Assembly: GCF_003062295.1 (NCBI RefSeq)
Contig: NZ_PYCN01000001.1
Coordinates: 392,001 to 456,000 of the forward strand
Length of the DNA stretch: 64,000 nucleotides
From: Bradyrhizobium algeriense
GTDB taxonomy: Bacteria > Pseudomonadota > Alphaproteobacteria > Rhizobiales > Xanthobacteraceae
Reading direction: 5' to 3'
Shown: in pieces, positions 1 to 8,047 of the stretch
Numbering within the stretch: the stretch's first letter is position 1
How the letters are laid out: each line of letters begins with the position of its first letter
Program-made: the position numbers and the translations under genes
Notes under the pieces: model-generated
The model's input: only the letters and a program-made list of their open reading frames with translations
Database searches by the model: none
What the model was told of the DNA's origin: nothing

Positions 1-66
1 CCAGAGGCCGCGGGCGCCCGCCATGTTGCGGCCGTGGGTCGTGGTTCGGGAGCGGTAGGCGGGCAT
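1..66 (-). CDS. ilvD: Dihydroxy-acid dehydratase, N-terminal fragment
   Basis: Only the first 22 codons lie in the window; the gene runs off the left edge. The reverse strand from an ATG at 66 reads [17 protein letters not shown] and on, which I recognise as the conserved N-terminus of IlvD, the Fe-S dehydratase of branched-chain amino acid synthesis. An AGGA ribosome-binding site sits about 7 bases before the ATG. The identification rests on this short stretch only, but the sequence is distinctive. Confidence 0.8.
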   Translation of the reverse strand, partial: MPAYRSRTTTHGRNMAGARGLW

Positions 67-201
67 GATCTGTCCTTTGGGAAGCGGGAAAGGCGTCTTT
101 TAGACGGTGAGCTCTCTCGATAAAAGCGCCTTGGCGCAAGGTCGCCATGCGCGAGCCCACCCAAAACGGGACAGGGTGCAGATGCCCCTGCCCCGCCACC
201 G

Positions 202-1395
202 CTAGACGACCTCGCGTGCGCGCAGTTCCGCGATCGCCTCCGCGTCATAGCCGAGCGAGGCCAGCACCTCCTCGGTGTGGGCGCTGAGCGCGGGCGCCAT
301 GCGGTCGAGGCGGCCGCCGCCATGGGCGAGCTGGAACCCGCTGCCGGCAAAGCGCAGGCGTCCATAGGGCGTATCGATCTCCTGAATGGCGCCGCGCGCG
401 GCGATCTGCGGGTGATCGATGACTTCCTCGACCTTCCAGATGCTGGCACAGGGCGCGCCCGCGGCCTCCAGGATCTTTTCCCACTCGCGCGGGTCCTTTT
501 TCGAGAGCGCCTCCTCGATGACGGCGCGCAACGCCTTCTCGTTCTCCTGGCGGGCGAACCAGTCGACGAAGCGGGGATCTTCCAGCGCATCGGCACGGCC
601 AAGCGCAGTCATCAATGCGATGTATTGCTTTTCGCTGTTGACGGCCAACAGCAGATAGCCGTCGCCGGCCTTGAACAGGTTGGCGGTGGGCCGGCGGCTC
701 ACCGCCTGGTTGCCGGAGAGCTGCTGGCGATGGCCGGCAACCGAGTAGTCTGCGACCTGCCCGGACAGGAACGCCAGCGTCGCCTCCAGCATGGAGACAT
801 CGACCATTTGCCCCTTACCGGTATGGGTGCGCTGGAACAGCGCGCTCGATACGCCGAAGGCAGCGGTGGAGCCTGACAGGACGTCGCAGATCGCAAAGCC
901 CGCGCGCGTCGGCCCGGTCTCGACGTGGCCGGTGATGGACATGATGCCTGAGAGAGCCTGGATCTTGCCGTCATAGCCGGCGCCCAGCCGTTCCGGGCCG
1001 GTCTGGCCGAAGCCCGAGATGGCGCAATAGATCAGCCGCGGATTGATCGCCGAAAGCGCGGCGTAGCCGATGCCGAGCTTGTCCATCACGCCGGGGCGAA
1101 AGTTCTCCATCACCACGTCGGCTTGGGTTACGAGCTGCTTGACGATGGCGATCGCCTCCGGCTTCTGCAAATCCAAGGTGAGGCTGCGCTTGTTGCCGTT
1201 GATCGCCTGCCAGCCCGGCGCTAGCCCGCGCTCGGCCCATTCGCGGCTCAGCGGCGTGCGGCGCATGTCCTCGCCTTCGCGCCGCTCCACCTTGATGACG
1301 TCGGCGCCGAGCAGCGCGAGCTGGTAGCTCGCATAAGGGCCAGCCAGCACCTGCGTGAAGTCGAGAATCTTCACGCCTTCGAACGGTCGAGTCAA
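202..1395 (-). CDS. CaiB/BaiF (family III) CoA-transferase
   Basis: 397 residues, the usual length for family III CoA-transferases, which move CoA between carboxylic acids through an enzyme-bound aspartyl-CoA thioester. The N-terminus (GVKILDFTQVLAGPYAS, then GADVIKVE) and the NGNKRSLTLDL and ENFRPGVMDKLG blocks are typical. The catalytic Asp is probably Asp171 in ICDVLSG. The real substrate cannot be read from the sequence. Downstream of a GrdB-like reductase on the same strand, with a 187-bp repeat-bearing gap between them, so co-transcription is possible but unproven. Confidence 0.92.
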   Translation of the reverse strand: MTRPFEGVKILDFTQVLAGPYASYQLALLGADVIKVERREGEDMRRTPLSREWAERGLAPGWQAINGNKRSLTLDLQKPEAIAIVKQLVTQADVVMENFRPGVMDKLGIGYAALSAINPRLIYCAISGFGQTGPERLGAGYDGKIQALSGIMSITGHVETGPTRAGFAICDVLSGSTAAFGVSSALFQRTHTGKGQMVDVSMLEATLAFLSGQVADYSVAGHRQQLSGNQAVSRRPTANLFKAGDGYLLLAVNSEKQYIALMTALGRADALEDPRFVDWFARQENEKALRAVIEEALSKKDPREWEKILEAAGAPCASIWKVEEVIDHPQIAARGAIQEIDTPYGRLRFAGSGFQLAHGGGRLDRMAPALSAHTEEVLASLGYDAEAIAELRAREVV

Positions 1396-1420
1396 ATGGA
1401 CGCCCTCCTGCTTCTTTCTT

Positions 1421-1566
1421 CCCTCTCCCCTTGTGGGAGAGGGTGGCTTCGCGAAGCGAAGACGGGTGAGGGGTTTCTCTCCGCGAGTGCCGAGTGCGCT
1501 GTGAGATACCCCTCATCCGACGCGGACTGCGTCCGCGCCACCTTCTCCCACAAGGGGAGAAGGGAA
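1421..1566. repeat. Intergenic inverted-repeat element (family A)
   Basis: Left arm 1421-1447 (CCCTCTCCCCTTGTGGGAG core) pairs with right arm 1537-1565 (CTCCCACAAGGGGAG core), with smaller palindromes between (cttcgcgaag, gcggactgcgtccgc). This is the mosaic palindromic element type scattered between genes in Rhizobiales genomes. A related element lies at 2636-2813. It would fold in RNA and may attenuate read-through into the CoA-transferase gene. Confidence 0.7.
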
Positions 1567-1582
1567 GTAGTGCCAGCCCGCC

Positions 1583-2512
1583 TCAAGCCGCCCGGTTGCC
1601 GCGCGCGATCTCTTTCTGCTTGTCGAACTCGGCGCGGCGCCGCGCCAGCTCTTCCGGGCTCATCTGCGCGATGTTGTTGTAGTCGAGTTTCCAGGAGGCA
1701 TCCTCGCTCCAGCGCAGCGGCGACTGCATTGTGGTGCGGGAGCCTGCCGCGGACTCCAGGAGGCGCAGCGCCAGTTCGAGCGTTAGCGCTTGAGACTCCA
1801 CATCCTGCGGCTTGCCGGCGGAGTTGCCGAGCGGAAAATCCGAGAACAGGAAGCGCGGCGCAGCCGCGTATTCGACGATGTCCTTGGCGCAGCCCATGAC
1901 GACGGTGGCAATGCCATTGGCCTCAAGATGACGCGCCACCAGGGCTGACGTCTGGTGGCAGACCGGACAGTTCGGGACGATGACAGCGACATCGACCTTG
2001 TCGGCCTGGCAGCGGGCGAGAATATCCGGCGCGTCGACATCGATGGTGACGCGGTGGCTGCGATTGGTCGGCGCACCGAAGAAGCGCGGCGTGACCTCAC
2101 CGATCCGCCCGGCGGCCGCCGCCTTCAGGAGTTGCGGCAGCGGAAACCAGGTGCCGCTGTCGGTGGCCGTGGTGTGCTTGCGGTCGTAGCCGATGTGCGA
2201 GATCCGCAAATCGTGCTGCTTGGCGGTGTCGCCGTCATAGACCTGGTAGAACTTGGCGCTGCCGTTGTAGGCCGCGCCGGGCCCCTGATCGCCCTTGGTG
2301 GGATCATACTTCGCGGCAGTGGTGATGATGGTCACGCGCGATTGCGCGAGCGGCTTTTTCAGCGGCTGGAACGGCGCATCGATATAGTGCGCCCAGCGAT
2401 AGGGCGTGGTGTAGCCGATCGCCGCATAATAATCGCGGGTCCGCTGCATATAGGGAATCGCGGCATCGTAGTCGGGCGCGAAGCCGAGCTGGTCGTCGAG
2501 GGGGCTGGACAT
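1583..2512 (-). CDS. Glycine/sarcosine/betaine reductase selenoprotein B-like protein (Cys form)
   Basis: 309 residues from the ATG at 2512, chosen because AAGGAGACACAACA precedes it with good spacing; an upstream in-frame ATG at 2536 lacks this. The C-terminal half (VDVAVIVPNCPVCHQTSAL ... GIATVVMGCAKDIVEYA, then RFLFSDFPLGNSAGKP) resembles the GrdB subunit of glycine, betaine and sarcosine reductases, where the redox residue is selenocysteine. Here the motif is NCPVC, a plain Cys-X-X-Cys. No thioredoxin, GrdA or GrdC partner is nearby, so this is probably an aerobic relative of unknown substrate rather than a true Stickland enzyme. Confidence 0.7.
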   Translation of the reverse strand: MSSPLDDQLGFAPDYDAAIPYMQRTRDYYAAIGYTTPYRWAHYIDAPFQPLKKPLAQSRVTIITTAAKYDPTKGDQGPGAAYNGSAKFYQVYDGDTAKQHDLRISHIGYDRKHTTATDSGTWFPLPQLLKAAAAGRIGEVTPRFFGAPTNRSHRVTIDVDAPDILARCQADKVDVAVIVPNCPVCHQTSALVARHLEANGIATVVMGCAKDIVEYAAAPRFLFSDFPLGNSAGKPQDVESQALTLELALRLLESAAGSRTTMQSPLRWSEDASWKLDYNNIAQMSPEELARRRAEFDKQKEIARGNRAA

Positions 2513-2635
2513 TGTTGTGTCTCCTTGCGTTTCCACCGGGCGGCCGCTGGTCGGCCTGCGACCAGACTAGAGATAGTCCGCTGATTGCTCAACCGTCGAA
2601 ATAGTCGCTCAGAACCTGCGACCAGCGCTGTGGTC

Positions 2636-2813
2636 TCTTCTCCCTCGCCCCGCTCTTCGCGGGGTCGAGACGAGCGAAGCTCGCTCTTAGAGGGTTGGGG
2701 TGAGGGGTCTCTCCACACGCACGACGCCAATCGATAGACCTGTACCCCCTCACCCGAAATTCGCGCTTCGCGCAAATTTCGACCTCTCCCCGCAAGCGGG
2801 GCGAGGTGAAGAA
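2636..2813. repeat. Intergenic inverted-repeat element (family A, second copy)
   Basis: The 478-bp gap 2513-2990 has no credible gene. It holds a composite palindromic element: CCCCGCTCTTCGCGGGG and CGAGCGAAGCTCG near the left, CCTCTCCCCGCAAGCGGGG near the right, with matching ggtgaggggt and cccctcaccc arms. Similar in style and arm sequence to 1421-1566. The stretch 2814-2990 shows nothing I can name. Confidence 0.65.
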
Positions 2814-2990
2814 AGCTGAAGAACGAAGCTAACTCGGTCTAGGGTGACCGGACTGAAATTCCCGACGCTGCTGGAATGACAGTGCACCAAACTTGCTGCG
2901 AGTTAAGTGCATTGTTCACCGCAAATCCCATAGCGACTGTCGTCCGGCCCACCGGAAGCGGACAACGCGTACCAGATTTGTTCGTATTCG

Positions 2991-3494
2991 TTAAGCAGCG
3001 TTACTGCGTTCGACGTGCTGCGCCAGTTTCTCAAGGGTCTGATAACCGAATTCGACCGCGCCGAATCCGATCCCCGCGTCGCGCTGAGCCTTCGTCGGAT
3101 GCAACTGCCGCAAAGTGATGACGGTCTTGCCATCGCTCTGCTCATCGAACGTGATGGTGGTGCGGAATATGCCAGGATCGTTGTCTTTGTCGGCGCCATG
3201 ATCGATCTCGATCAGGTGCGGCCTCTCGATGCGCCGGAATTGCATCCGATTCGTATATCGCTTGCCGTCGGGAGCGATCATATCGAACCGCCATTCGCCG
3301 TTGACGCGAATATCCATTGACTTTGTCTCGACCCTAAAACCAGCCGGACCAAACCATTGGGGGAGATGGCGCGGATCAACCCAGGCGGAGAAAACCAACT
3401 CTCGTGGCGCGTTGATCACGCGCGAGAGGACGATCTCTCGATCGAGCGCCCAAGTGGACAGGGGCGTTTCATTTTGACTTGCGTTTGCGGGCAT
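2991..3494 (-). CDS. SRPBCC/AHSA1-domain protein
   Basis: 167 residues covering a complete Bet v1-like AHSA1 domain: DREIVLSRVINAPRELVFSAW, the characteristic WFGPAGF, then GEWRFDMIAPDGKRY and FDEQSDGKTVITLRQLH. Such domains form a hydrophobic ligand-binding cavity. The start overlaps the end of the upstream ArsR gene by 26 bases, so the pair is translated from one message. ArsR-AHSA1 pairs are very common in proteobacteria; the ligand is not known. Confidence 0.9.
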   Translation of the reverse strand: MPANASQNETPLSTWALDREIVLSRVINAPRELVFSAWVDPRHLPQWFGPAGFRVETKSMDIRVNGEWRFDMIAPDGKRYTNRMQFRRIERPHLIEIDHGADKDNDPGIFRTTITFDEQSDGKTVITLRQLHPTKAQRDAGIGFGAVEFGYQTLEKLAQHVERSNAA

Positions 3495-3834
3495 TAGAGT
3501 TTTCCTCTTTCTTCAGTTTCTCAACGTACATTTCCAGTCGATCCAGTCGTTGCTCCCAGATCTCCCTTTGGGCCGCCAACCAAACCTCGACGGTTGCGAG
3601 AGCTTTCGTCTGCAATGAGCACATCCTGACGCGACCGGTCTTCTCGGACGCAACGAGGCCGCTGCTCTCTAGAATGCGGATGTGTTTCATCAGGCTCGGC
3701 AGCGCCATTTCGAACGGCTTCGCCAGCTCTCCGACGGATGCCTCGCCATCACATAGTCGCATGACGATCGCACGACGGGTCGCGTCGGACAGGGCCCCGA
3801 AAACGTGGTCGAGTTGCATTGATTTGTTAGCCAT
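3469..3834 (-). CDS. ArsR/SmtB-family transcriptional regulator
   Basis: 121 residues from the ATG at 3834. A longer reading frame to 3870 exists but would start inside the promoter. Winged helix seen in LDHVFGALSDATRRAIVMRLC, GEASVGELAKPFEMALPSLMKHI (recognition helix), ESSGLVASEKTGRVRMC (wing), followed by a charged C-terminal helix EIWEQRLDRLEMYVEKLKK. No obvious metal-binding Cys pair in the recognition helix, so the signal is probably not arsenic. Autoregulated by the flanking palindromes (separate entries); the message appears leaderless. Confidence 0.92.
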   Translation of the reverse strand: MANKSMQLDHVFGALSDATRRAIVMRLCDGEASVGELAKPFEMALPSLMKHIRILESSGLVASEKTGRVRMCSLQTKALATVEVWLAAQREIWEQRLDRLEMYVEKLKKEENSNARKRKSK

Positions 3835-3843
3835 AAAGCTAAC
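3826..3843. promoter_or_regulatory. Palindromic operator O1 of the ArsR regulator
   Basis: GTTAGCC-ataa-AGCTAAC, 18 bp with 7-base arms and one mismatch. It covers the arsR start codon and touches the -10 element, so binding here would block transcription initiation. The partner site O2 is exactly 50 bp away. Confidence 0.7.
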
Positions 3844-3870
3844 TATAGTGGAGACACAAACGTGTGTCAA
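3842..3870 (-). promoter_or_regulatory. Sigma-70-type promoter of the arsR-AHSA1 operon
   Basis: On the reverse strand, -35 TTGACA (3865-3870), an exact 17-base spacer and -10 TATAGT (3842-3847). Transcription should begin about 7 bases past the -10, at or within a base or two of the ATG (3832-3834), and no Shine-Dalgarno sequence fits between, so the transcript is predicted to be leaderless. Confidence 0.75.
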
Positions 3871-3875
3871 TAAAA

Positions 3876-3893
3876 GTTAGCCATACGGCTAAC
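3876..3893. promoter_or_regulatory. Palindromic operator O2 of the ArsR regulator
   Basis: GTTAGCC-atac-GGCTAAC, a perfect 7-4-7 inverted repeat just upstream of the -35. It matches O1 in 16 of 18 positions and lies 50 bp from it, close to five helical turns, so two dimers could bind the same face of the DNA. Confidence 0.75.
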
Positions 3894-3958
3894 TAATGGA
3901 TAGTGAGCACAGCGAGCAGGTGCAGACCGCGCTCGACACAGCGGCCGCCTGATAAAGC

Positions 3959-4318
3959 CTAATATCCGTCCGGCGGTGCGATATCTAGAAAGAGCCTGCC
4001 CGGGCCTCGAACGGTGCGCGCCGCGGGCTGTACGCGCCAGCTTGTCCAAAGCTTCTCGTCCGATGTGCAGTACAAGAGGTATTCGCCGGGGTTGCGCGAC
4101 GATTCGCGTCCCGCGGCCTGACTGCAGGCAGAGACTTTGTTTAGAGTGAGGACGTCCCTGATCTCTTGCGTAACCTCCAGCCAGGGACCGGGAAATCGCT
4201 CCGATGGCAACCGCATCGGACGAGCATCGGCCGTGCCAAGCAAACACGTCAGACCCAACAGCGCCAAGCTGCAATGATAAGCCGCTCGGAGTGGCTTGCG
4301 CGGAATTGATTCCATCAT
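3959..4318 (-). CDS. Small secreted protein of unknown function
   Basis: 119 residues. An N-terminal signal sequence (basic RKPLRAAYH, hydrophobic CSLALLGLTCLLG, cut likely after TADA) is followed by a soluble region with two Cys (ACSQAAG, LLYCTSDEKLW) and a DIAPPDGY C-terminus. AAAGGAG precedes the double ATG at suitable distance. I do not recognise a family. Same strand as the next unknown at 4421-5185, 102 bases away, so possibly one operon. Confidence 0.6.
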   Translation of the reverse strand: MMESIPRKPLRAAYHCSLALLGLTCLLGTADARPMRLPSERFPGPWLEVTQEIRDVLTLNKVSACSQAAGRESSRNPGEYLLYCTSDEKLWTSWRVQPAARTVRGPGRLFLDIAPPDGY

Positions 4319-4420
4319 CGCTGCTCCTTTTCCGCCGTCGGTGGACGCTCGGTTGCACGCTTTGGTATTTGGCGACTTATGCTGGGAACTGCTCGCCCGG
4401 ACGCGTTCTGTTTCGGAAAC

Positions 4421-5185
4421 TCAGCGATGACCGAGCGCTGCGGCCTCATCGACCCCGCCGACCACCTTCGCCAATGCCGCTTCATTGGACCGCACGAACA
4501 AGAAGCGGGACGTCACGGGTATTCCTGCGTCGGCGCTGCCATCTCGGCCGATGAGGACTAATCCCGCTCCGCCATTAGCCAAGGTTAGAATGACAGGCTC
4601 GCCCTTCCACGTTTTGATCGGCTCCATTGCGATGAGAAATTCGCCCATCGGCTGGTCAAAAAATTGGAGCCTGAGTTGCGGAGCGACCTCTGCTGCCGCA
4701 AGTCCGAAACCCAATTGTTGAGCCCGCGCATAAATGTCCGCCAGCCGCGCAGTACCGGTCTGAAAGCCGAGTTCGGCCGCCGACACCGCAAAAAGCTCCA
4801 CGCTTGCTTTCGCAGTGCCGACGGTAAAAGCCGGTCGAGCGAGAATTTCCTCGGCCAAGCCTCCGATGCTGCAGCCTGCTGCATCCAGCGCGTTAAGGAG
4901 AGCAAACGAATTTGCAAACGTCCCTACTGTAATCGTTCTCCACACCGGAACAGCGAAGGCGGATTTGACTAGAATCGGCGGAGTATTGGCTGAGGGAGCT
5001 TTCCTGAGCGTCAAGTGGTTCTGCAGGACGTCTCGCGCCGTGCATTGAGCACTGGCTTCGCTCGCGAAGAGGACGATGCACGCGGTGCAGAGCATCGCAA
5101 CAAGGAGAATACCGCCACTTTGTCCTCGTATAGAACAATGCGGTATGGCGTGGTAACCGCTTTCCTTGCCAGCAGTTCGGTCCAT
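4421..5185 (-). CDS. Exported protein of unknown function
   Basis: 254 residues. A long N-terminal region ends in a hydrophobic stretch and ASA-Q junction (LVAMLCTACIVLFASEASAQ), so the mature protein should be periplasmic. The mature part begins CTARDVLQNHLTLRKAP, is rich in short hydrophobic helices, and contains LTLANGGAGLVLIGRDGSADAGIP, which suggests a compact alpha/beta domain. The start is uncertain: ATG at 5095 would give a much shorter signal. No family recognised. Confidence 0.6.
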   Translation of the reverse strand: MDRTAGKESGYHAIPHCSIRGQSGGILLVAMLCTACIVLFASEASAQCTARDVLQNHLTLRKAPSANTPPILVKSAFAVPVWRTITVGTFANSFALLNALDAAGCSIGGLAEEILARPAFTVGTAKASVELFAVSAAELGFQTGTARLADIYARAQQLGFGLAAAEVAPQLRLQFFDQPMGEFLIAMEPIKTWKGEPVILTLANGGAGLVLIGRDGSADAGIPVTSRFLFVRSNEAALAKVVGGVDEAAALGHR

Positions 5186-5666
5186 AGCGACCTACTTGCG
5201 CATGTTATAGCGCGTGCCAATGCAATCCGACAGTTGCTTCAGTATGATCCGCCCGCTGGTTCGCGGCAGGGCAAGCCTGTTATTCAAGAATAAGCGTTTG
5301 GGTCTCACTGCAATCTGAGTTCTCGAACGACCAGGTTGAGAACAGCGCGCCGTTTTCAAAACGGATGCGGAACCGACGCGACATCGGATCAAAGGATACT
5401 GCGGTGGCGCTTTGCGGTATGTGAACTAGTTTACATCCACTCAAAACGTTTCCTTGCCGGTATGTCGCTTATTGTGAAGGTTTTCGGATGCCGGCCCCAT
5501 GACGGTGGGGCAGCGCGCACGGGGCCGGCGTCCGCAAACCTCGAACGCTTGCTACGTGCTGTAGGTCACACGTGAACGCCGGTTCATAAAAATCCCTCGA
5601 ACTTTCTCCTTATCGGGCGCGTCTTACAGGCATGTCAGGCAATCACGCCTGGAATGGAGAACACGA
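5186..5666. other. Gap of 481 bp without a recognised gene
   Basis: Divergent region between the exported protein and the His/Gly-rich protein gene. I see an imperfect 14-bp palindrome GTGAACTAGTTTAC near 5420-5433 and a GC-rich stretch around 5495-5530, but no convincing promoter, RNA gene or coding frame. Confidence 0.5.
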
Positions 5667-5960
5667 ATGTTTCGCAAGATTTCCCTCGCTGCTGTCGCGG
5701 CTCTCGCTCTGACCACGGCTGCGGTTGCGCCGGCGTCGGCCGGCGGCGGGCACGGTGGTCATGGCGGACACGGTGGTCATGGTGGGCATGGTGGCCACGG
5801 TCACGGTATGCATCACGGCCATGGTCATCATGGCCATCACGGTCACTGGGGCCATCGCCACTTCGGGCCGTCATTCTATGTCGGCGGAAGCTGCTACAAG
5901 ACTATCTTCACCAAGTATGGTCCGCGCACTGTGAACGTCTGCGCTCCCGACATCTATTGA
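5667..5960 (+). CDS. His/Gly-rich secreted protein, possible metal binder
   Basis: 97 residues. Signal peptide (MFRKISLAAVAALALTTA, cut near APASA-G), then about 45 residues of HGG and HGH repeats with interspersed Met, then a short C-terminal part with two Cys (GGSCYKTIFTKYG, NVCAPDIY). His-rich tails of this sort bind Ni, Zn or Cu; a periplasmic metal buffer is plausible but not shown. The repeats are coded by near-identical catggtggccacggt units, so repeat number may vary between strains. Ends before a strong bidirectional hairpin. Confidence 0.75.
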   Translation: MFRKISLAAVAALALTTAAVAPASAGGGHGGHGGHGGHGGHGGHGHGMHHGHGHHGHHGHWGHRHFGPSFYVGGSCYKTIFTKYGPRTVNVCAPDIY

Positions 5961-5979
5961 TGGCGCATAGCACATGAAT

Positions 5980-6012
5980 GGAAAGGCCTCGGCCGACGGC
6001 TGGGGCCTTTCC
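5980..6012. terminator. Bidirectional terminator
   Basis: GGAAAGGCC (5980-5988) pairs perfectly with GGCCTTTCC (6004-6012). It lies between convergent genes: the His/Gly-rich protein on the left and the antiporter on the right, and can serve both. Confidence 0.7.
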
Positions 6013-6016
6013 TCAT

Positions 6017-7810
6017 TCAAACCCCCGCTACCGACGCCCATATCTCCGCCAGCTTGCGCCTGAACGCCTGCCGGCGCGTCAGCGGCACGGCCTTTTCCTC
6101 ATCCTCGGGCAGCCGCAGGCCGACCACGTTGACCCGCCCGCCACCGATGCTGCGTGCGACCAGCACAATGGGATCCAGCACCAGCTCAGCGCCTTCCTTC
6201 GGCGCATGGTCGAGATGAATGTCGAAGTAATCCGATAGCGTCAGTTTCGCCTGTTCTTCCCCGACGGCGACGCCGTAGATCTCGGCCAGTTCGCCGAGCG
6301 TGTGTTCGCCCGATACCATGAAGTCGCCGAGCAGATGCGGGTCGGGCGCCGAGCTCGGCGCCATGTCGACGAAGAAGCGATCCAGCGCTTCGGCTTTTTC
6401 CGGCGGCGCCAGCAGATAGAGGTAGTCGCCGGCCGCGACCGGATCGGCCTCGACAGGCGAGAGAATCCGCTCGTCGCGGATCACCAGTGTCGGCTTCGAC
6501 CAGGATGGCAGCAGGCCACGCCGGAAGTAGAGACTCTTCGGCCGTACCGGATAGCCGACCAGTTGCTGTTCGAGCTGGCCCGGCAGATCGAGCTCGACGC
6601 GCCGCGGACCGCGGTCGACGCGCGGCAGCGCCACGTGCAGCCACCGCGCCGCCGGCGCCAGCGTCCAGCCCTGCAGCAGCAGCGAGATGACGACTACGAC
6701 AAAGGCGACGTCGAAATAGAGATAGGCTTTCGACAGCCCGACCAGCATCGGGATCGAGGCGAGAAAGATCGCGACCGCCCCGCGCAGGCCGGTCCATGCG
6801 ATGAAGACCTTTTCGCGCCAGTTGAACCGGAATGGCATGAGGCACAGCAGCACCGCGAGCGGCCGCGCCACCAGCATCAGCACCAGCGCCACGATCACGG
6901 AGGGGCCCACGCTGTCGAGAAGGCGCTGCGGCGACGCCAGCAGGCCCAGCAGAACGAACATCACGATCTGCGCCAGCCAGGTCGCGGCGTCGAGAAACGT
7001 CACCACCGAATTATGCGCGCGCGTCGGCCGGTTGCCGATGATGATGCCGGCGAGATAGACCGCGAGAAATCCGGAGGCGTGCGAGATCTGCGCCACGCCG
7101 AAGATCACAAGCGCAGCAGTCGTGACAAAGGGCGCGTGCAGGCCTTGCGGCAGCGCCATGCGATTGAGCGCCACCACCACCAGACGGCCACCGATCACGC
7201 CGACGATGGCGCCGAGCACGCCTTCGCGCACAAGCTCCAGCACAACATGCGCAGGCGAGCTTTCACCGAGCGAAATGAATTCGACCAGCATCAGGGTGAG
7301 AAAGATCGCGAACGGGTCGTTGGTACCGGATTCGGCTTCCAGGGTTGCGCCGACACGGGGGCGCAGGCGCAGGCCCTGGGTGTGAACGAGCAGGAACACC
7401 GCCGCGGCATCGGTGGACGCCACCACGGCGCCGACCAGCAGCGCCTCGGTCCAGTTCAGATCGAGCGCGTATTTGGCGGCCGGCGCGGCAACCAGCGCGG
7501 TGACCAGTACGCCGACGGTTGCCAGCACCATCGATGGCGCCAGCACAGTACGGATGCTTTGAAACCTGGTTCGCAGGCCGCCGTCGAACAGGATCAGCGC
7601 CAGCGCCACCGATCCCACCAGGTAGGTGGTGCGGACGTCATCGAAGGAGAGCTGGCCCGGCCCGGAATCGCCGGCCAGCATGCCGATCAGGAGGAACACC
7701 AGCAGCAGCGGCGCCCCGAAGCGCAGCGCGAGCAGGCTCGACAGGATGCCCGCCATCACCAGAACGGCGCCCAGAAAGATGGCGATGCTGACCGAGTCGA
7801 GAGAAGCCAT
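6017..7810 (-). CDS. Potassium/proton antiporter (CPA1, NhaP2/CvrA type)
   Basis: 597 residues from the ATG at 7810, which has GGAGG just before it; a longer frame starts only at a TTG. About 12 membrane segments in the first 390 residues, with the exchanger motifs VASTDAAAVFLLV and ESGTNDPFAIFLTL (Asn-Asp pair). The C-terminal 200 residues are soluble and match a TrkA_C regulatory domain (LVIRDERILSPVEADPVAAGDYLYLL) followed by a CorC_HlyC-like end (LGELAEIYGV). This is the layout of NhaP2/CvrA, inner-membrane exchangers that guard against K+ overload. K+ selectivity is inferred from the family. Confidence 0.9.
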   Translation of the reverse strand: MASLDSVSIAIFLGAVLVMAGILSSLLALRFGAPLLLVFLLIGMLAGDSGPGQLSFDDVRTTYLVGSVALALILFDGGLRTRFQSIRTVLAPSMVLATVGVLVTALVAAPAAKYALDLNWTEALLVGAVVASTDAAAVFLLVHTQGLRLRPRVGATLEAESGTNDPFAIFLTLMLVEFISLGESSPAHVVLELVREGVLGAIVGVIGGRLVVVALNRMALPQGLHAPFVTTAALVIFGVAQISHASGFLAVYLAGIIIGNRPTRAHNSVVTFLDAATWLAQIVMFVLLGLLASPQRLLDSVGPSVIVALVLMLVARPLAVLLCLMPFRFNWREKVFIAWTGLRGAVAIFLASIPMLVGLSKAYLYFDVAFVVVVISLLLQGWTLAPAARWLHVALPRVDRGPRRVELDLPGQLEQQLVGYPVRPKSLYFRRGLLPSWSKPTLVIRDERILSPVEADPVAAGDYLYLLAPPEKAEALDRFFVDMAPSSAPDPHLLGDFMVSGEHTLGELAEIYGVAVGEEQAKLTLSDYFDIHLDHAPKEGAELVLDPIVLVARSIGGGRVNVVGLRLPEDEEKAVPLTRRQAFRRKLAEIWASVAGV

Positions 7811-8047
7811 GAACCTCCGCAGTAACCTCAACAATCCTGGCAAATACTTGCAATTGCATCCTTATCGTTGCCACAGTTGAACGCCAACCCATTTCTGCGC
7901 TAGCGGCAATGTGCCCGATTTTAGGGGCCTGACCTGCCCCCGCGCCTGCTGTGCCGATGGCATCCGCTCGGCGCTTGTGAGAATCTGCCTGCTATTCGCG
8001 AATCAACTTTGTCCGGCGGGCCGGACAGCCCAAACGAGATTTGGCCG

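Noticed and set aside
6302..7825. A 507-codon plus-strand frame
   Set aside because: Shadow of the antiporter gene; rich in Arg, Gln, His with no domain or start signal.
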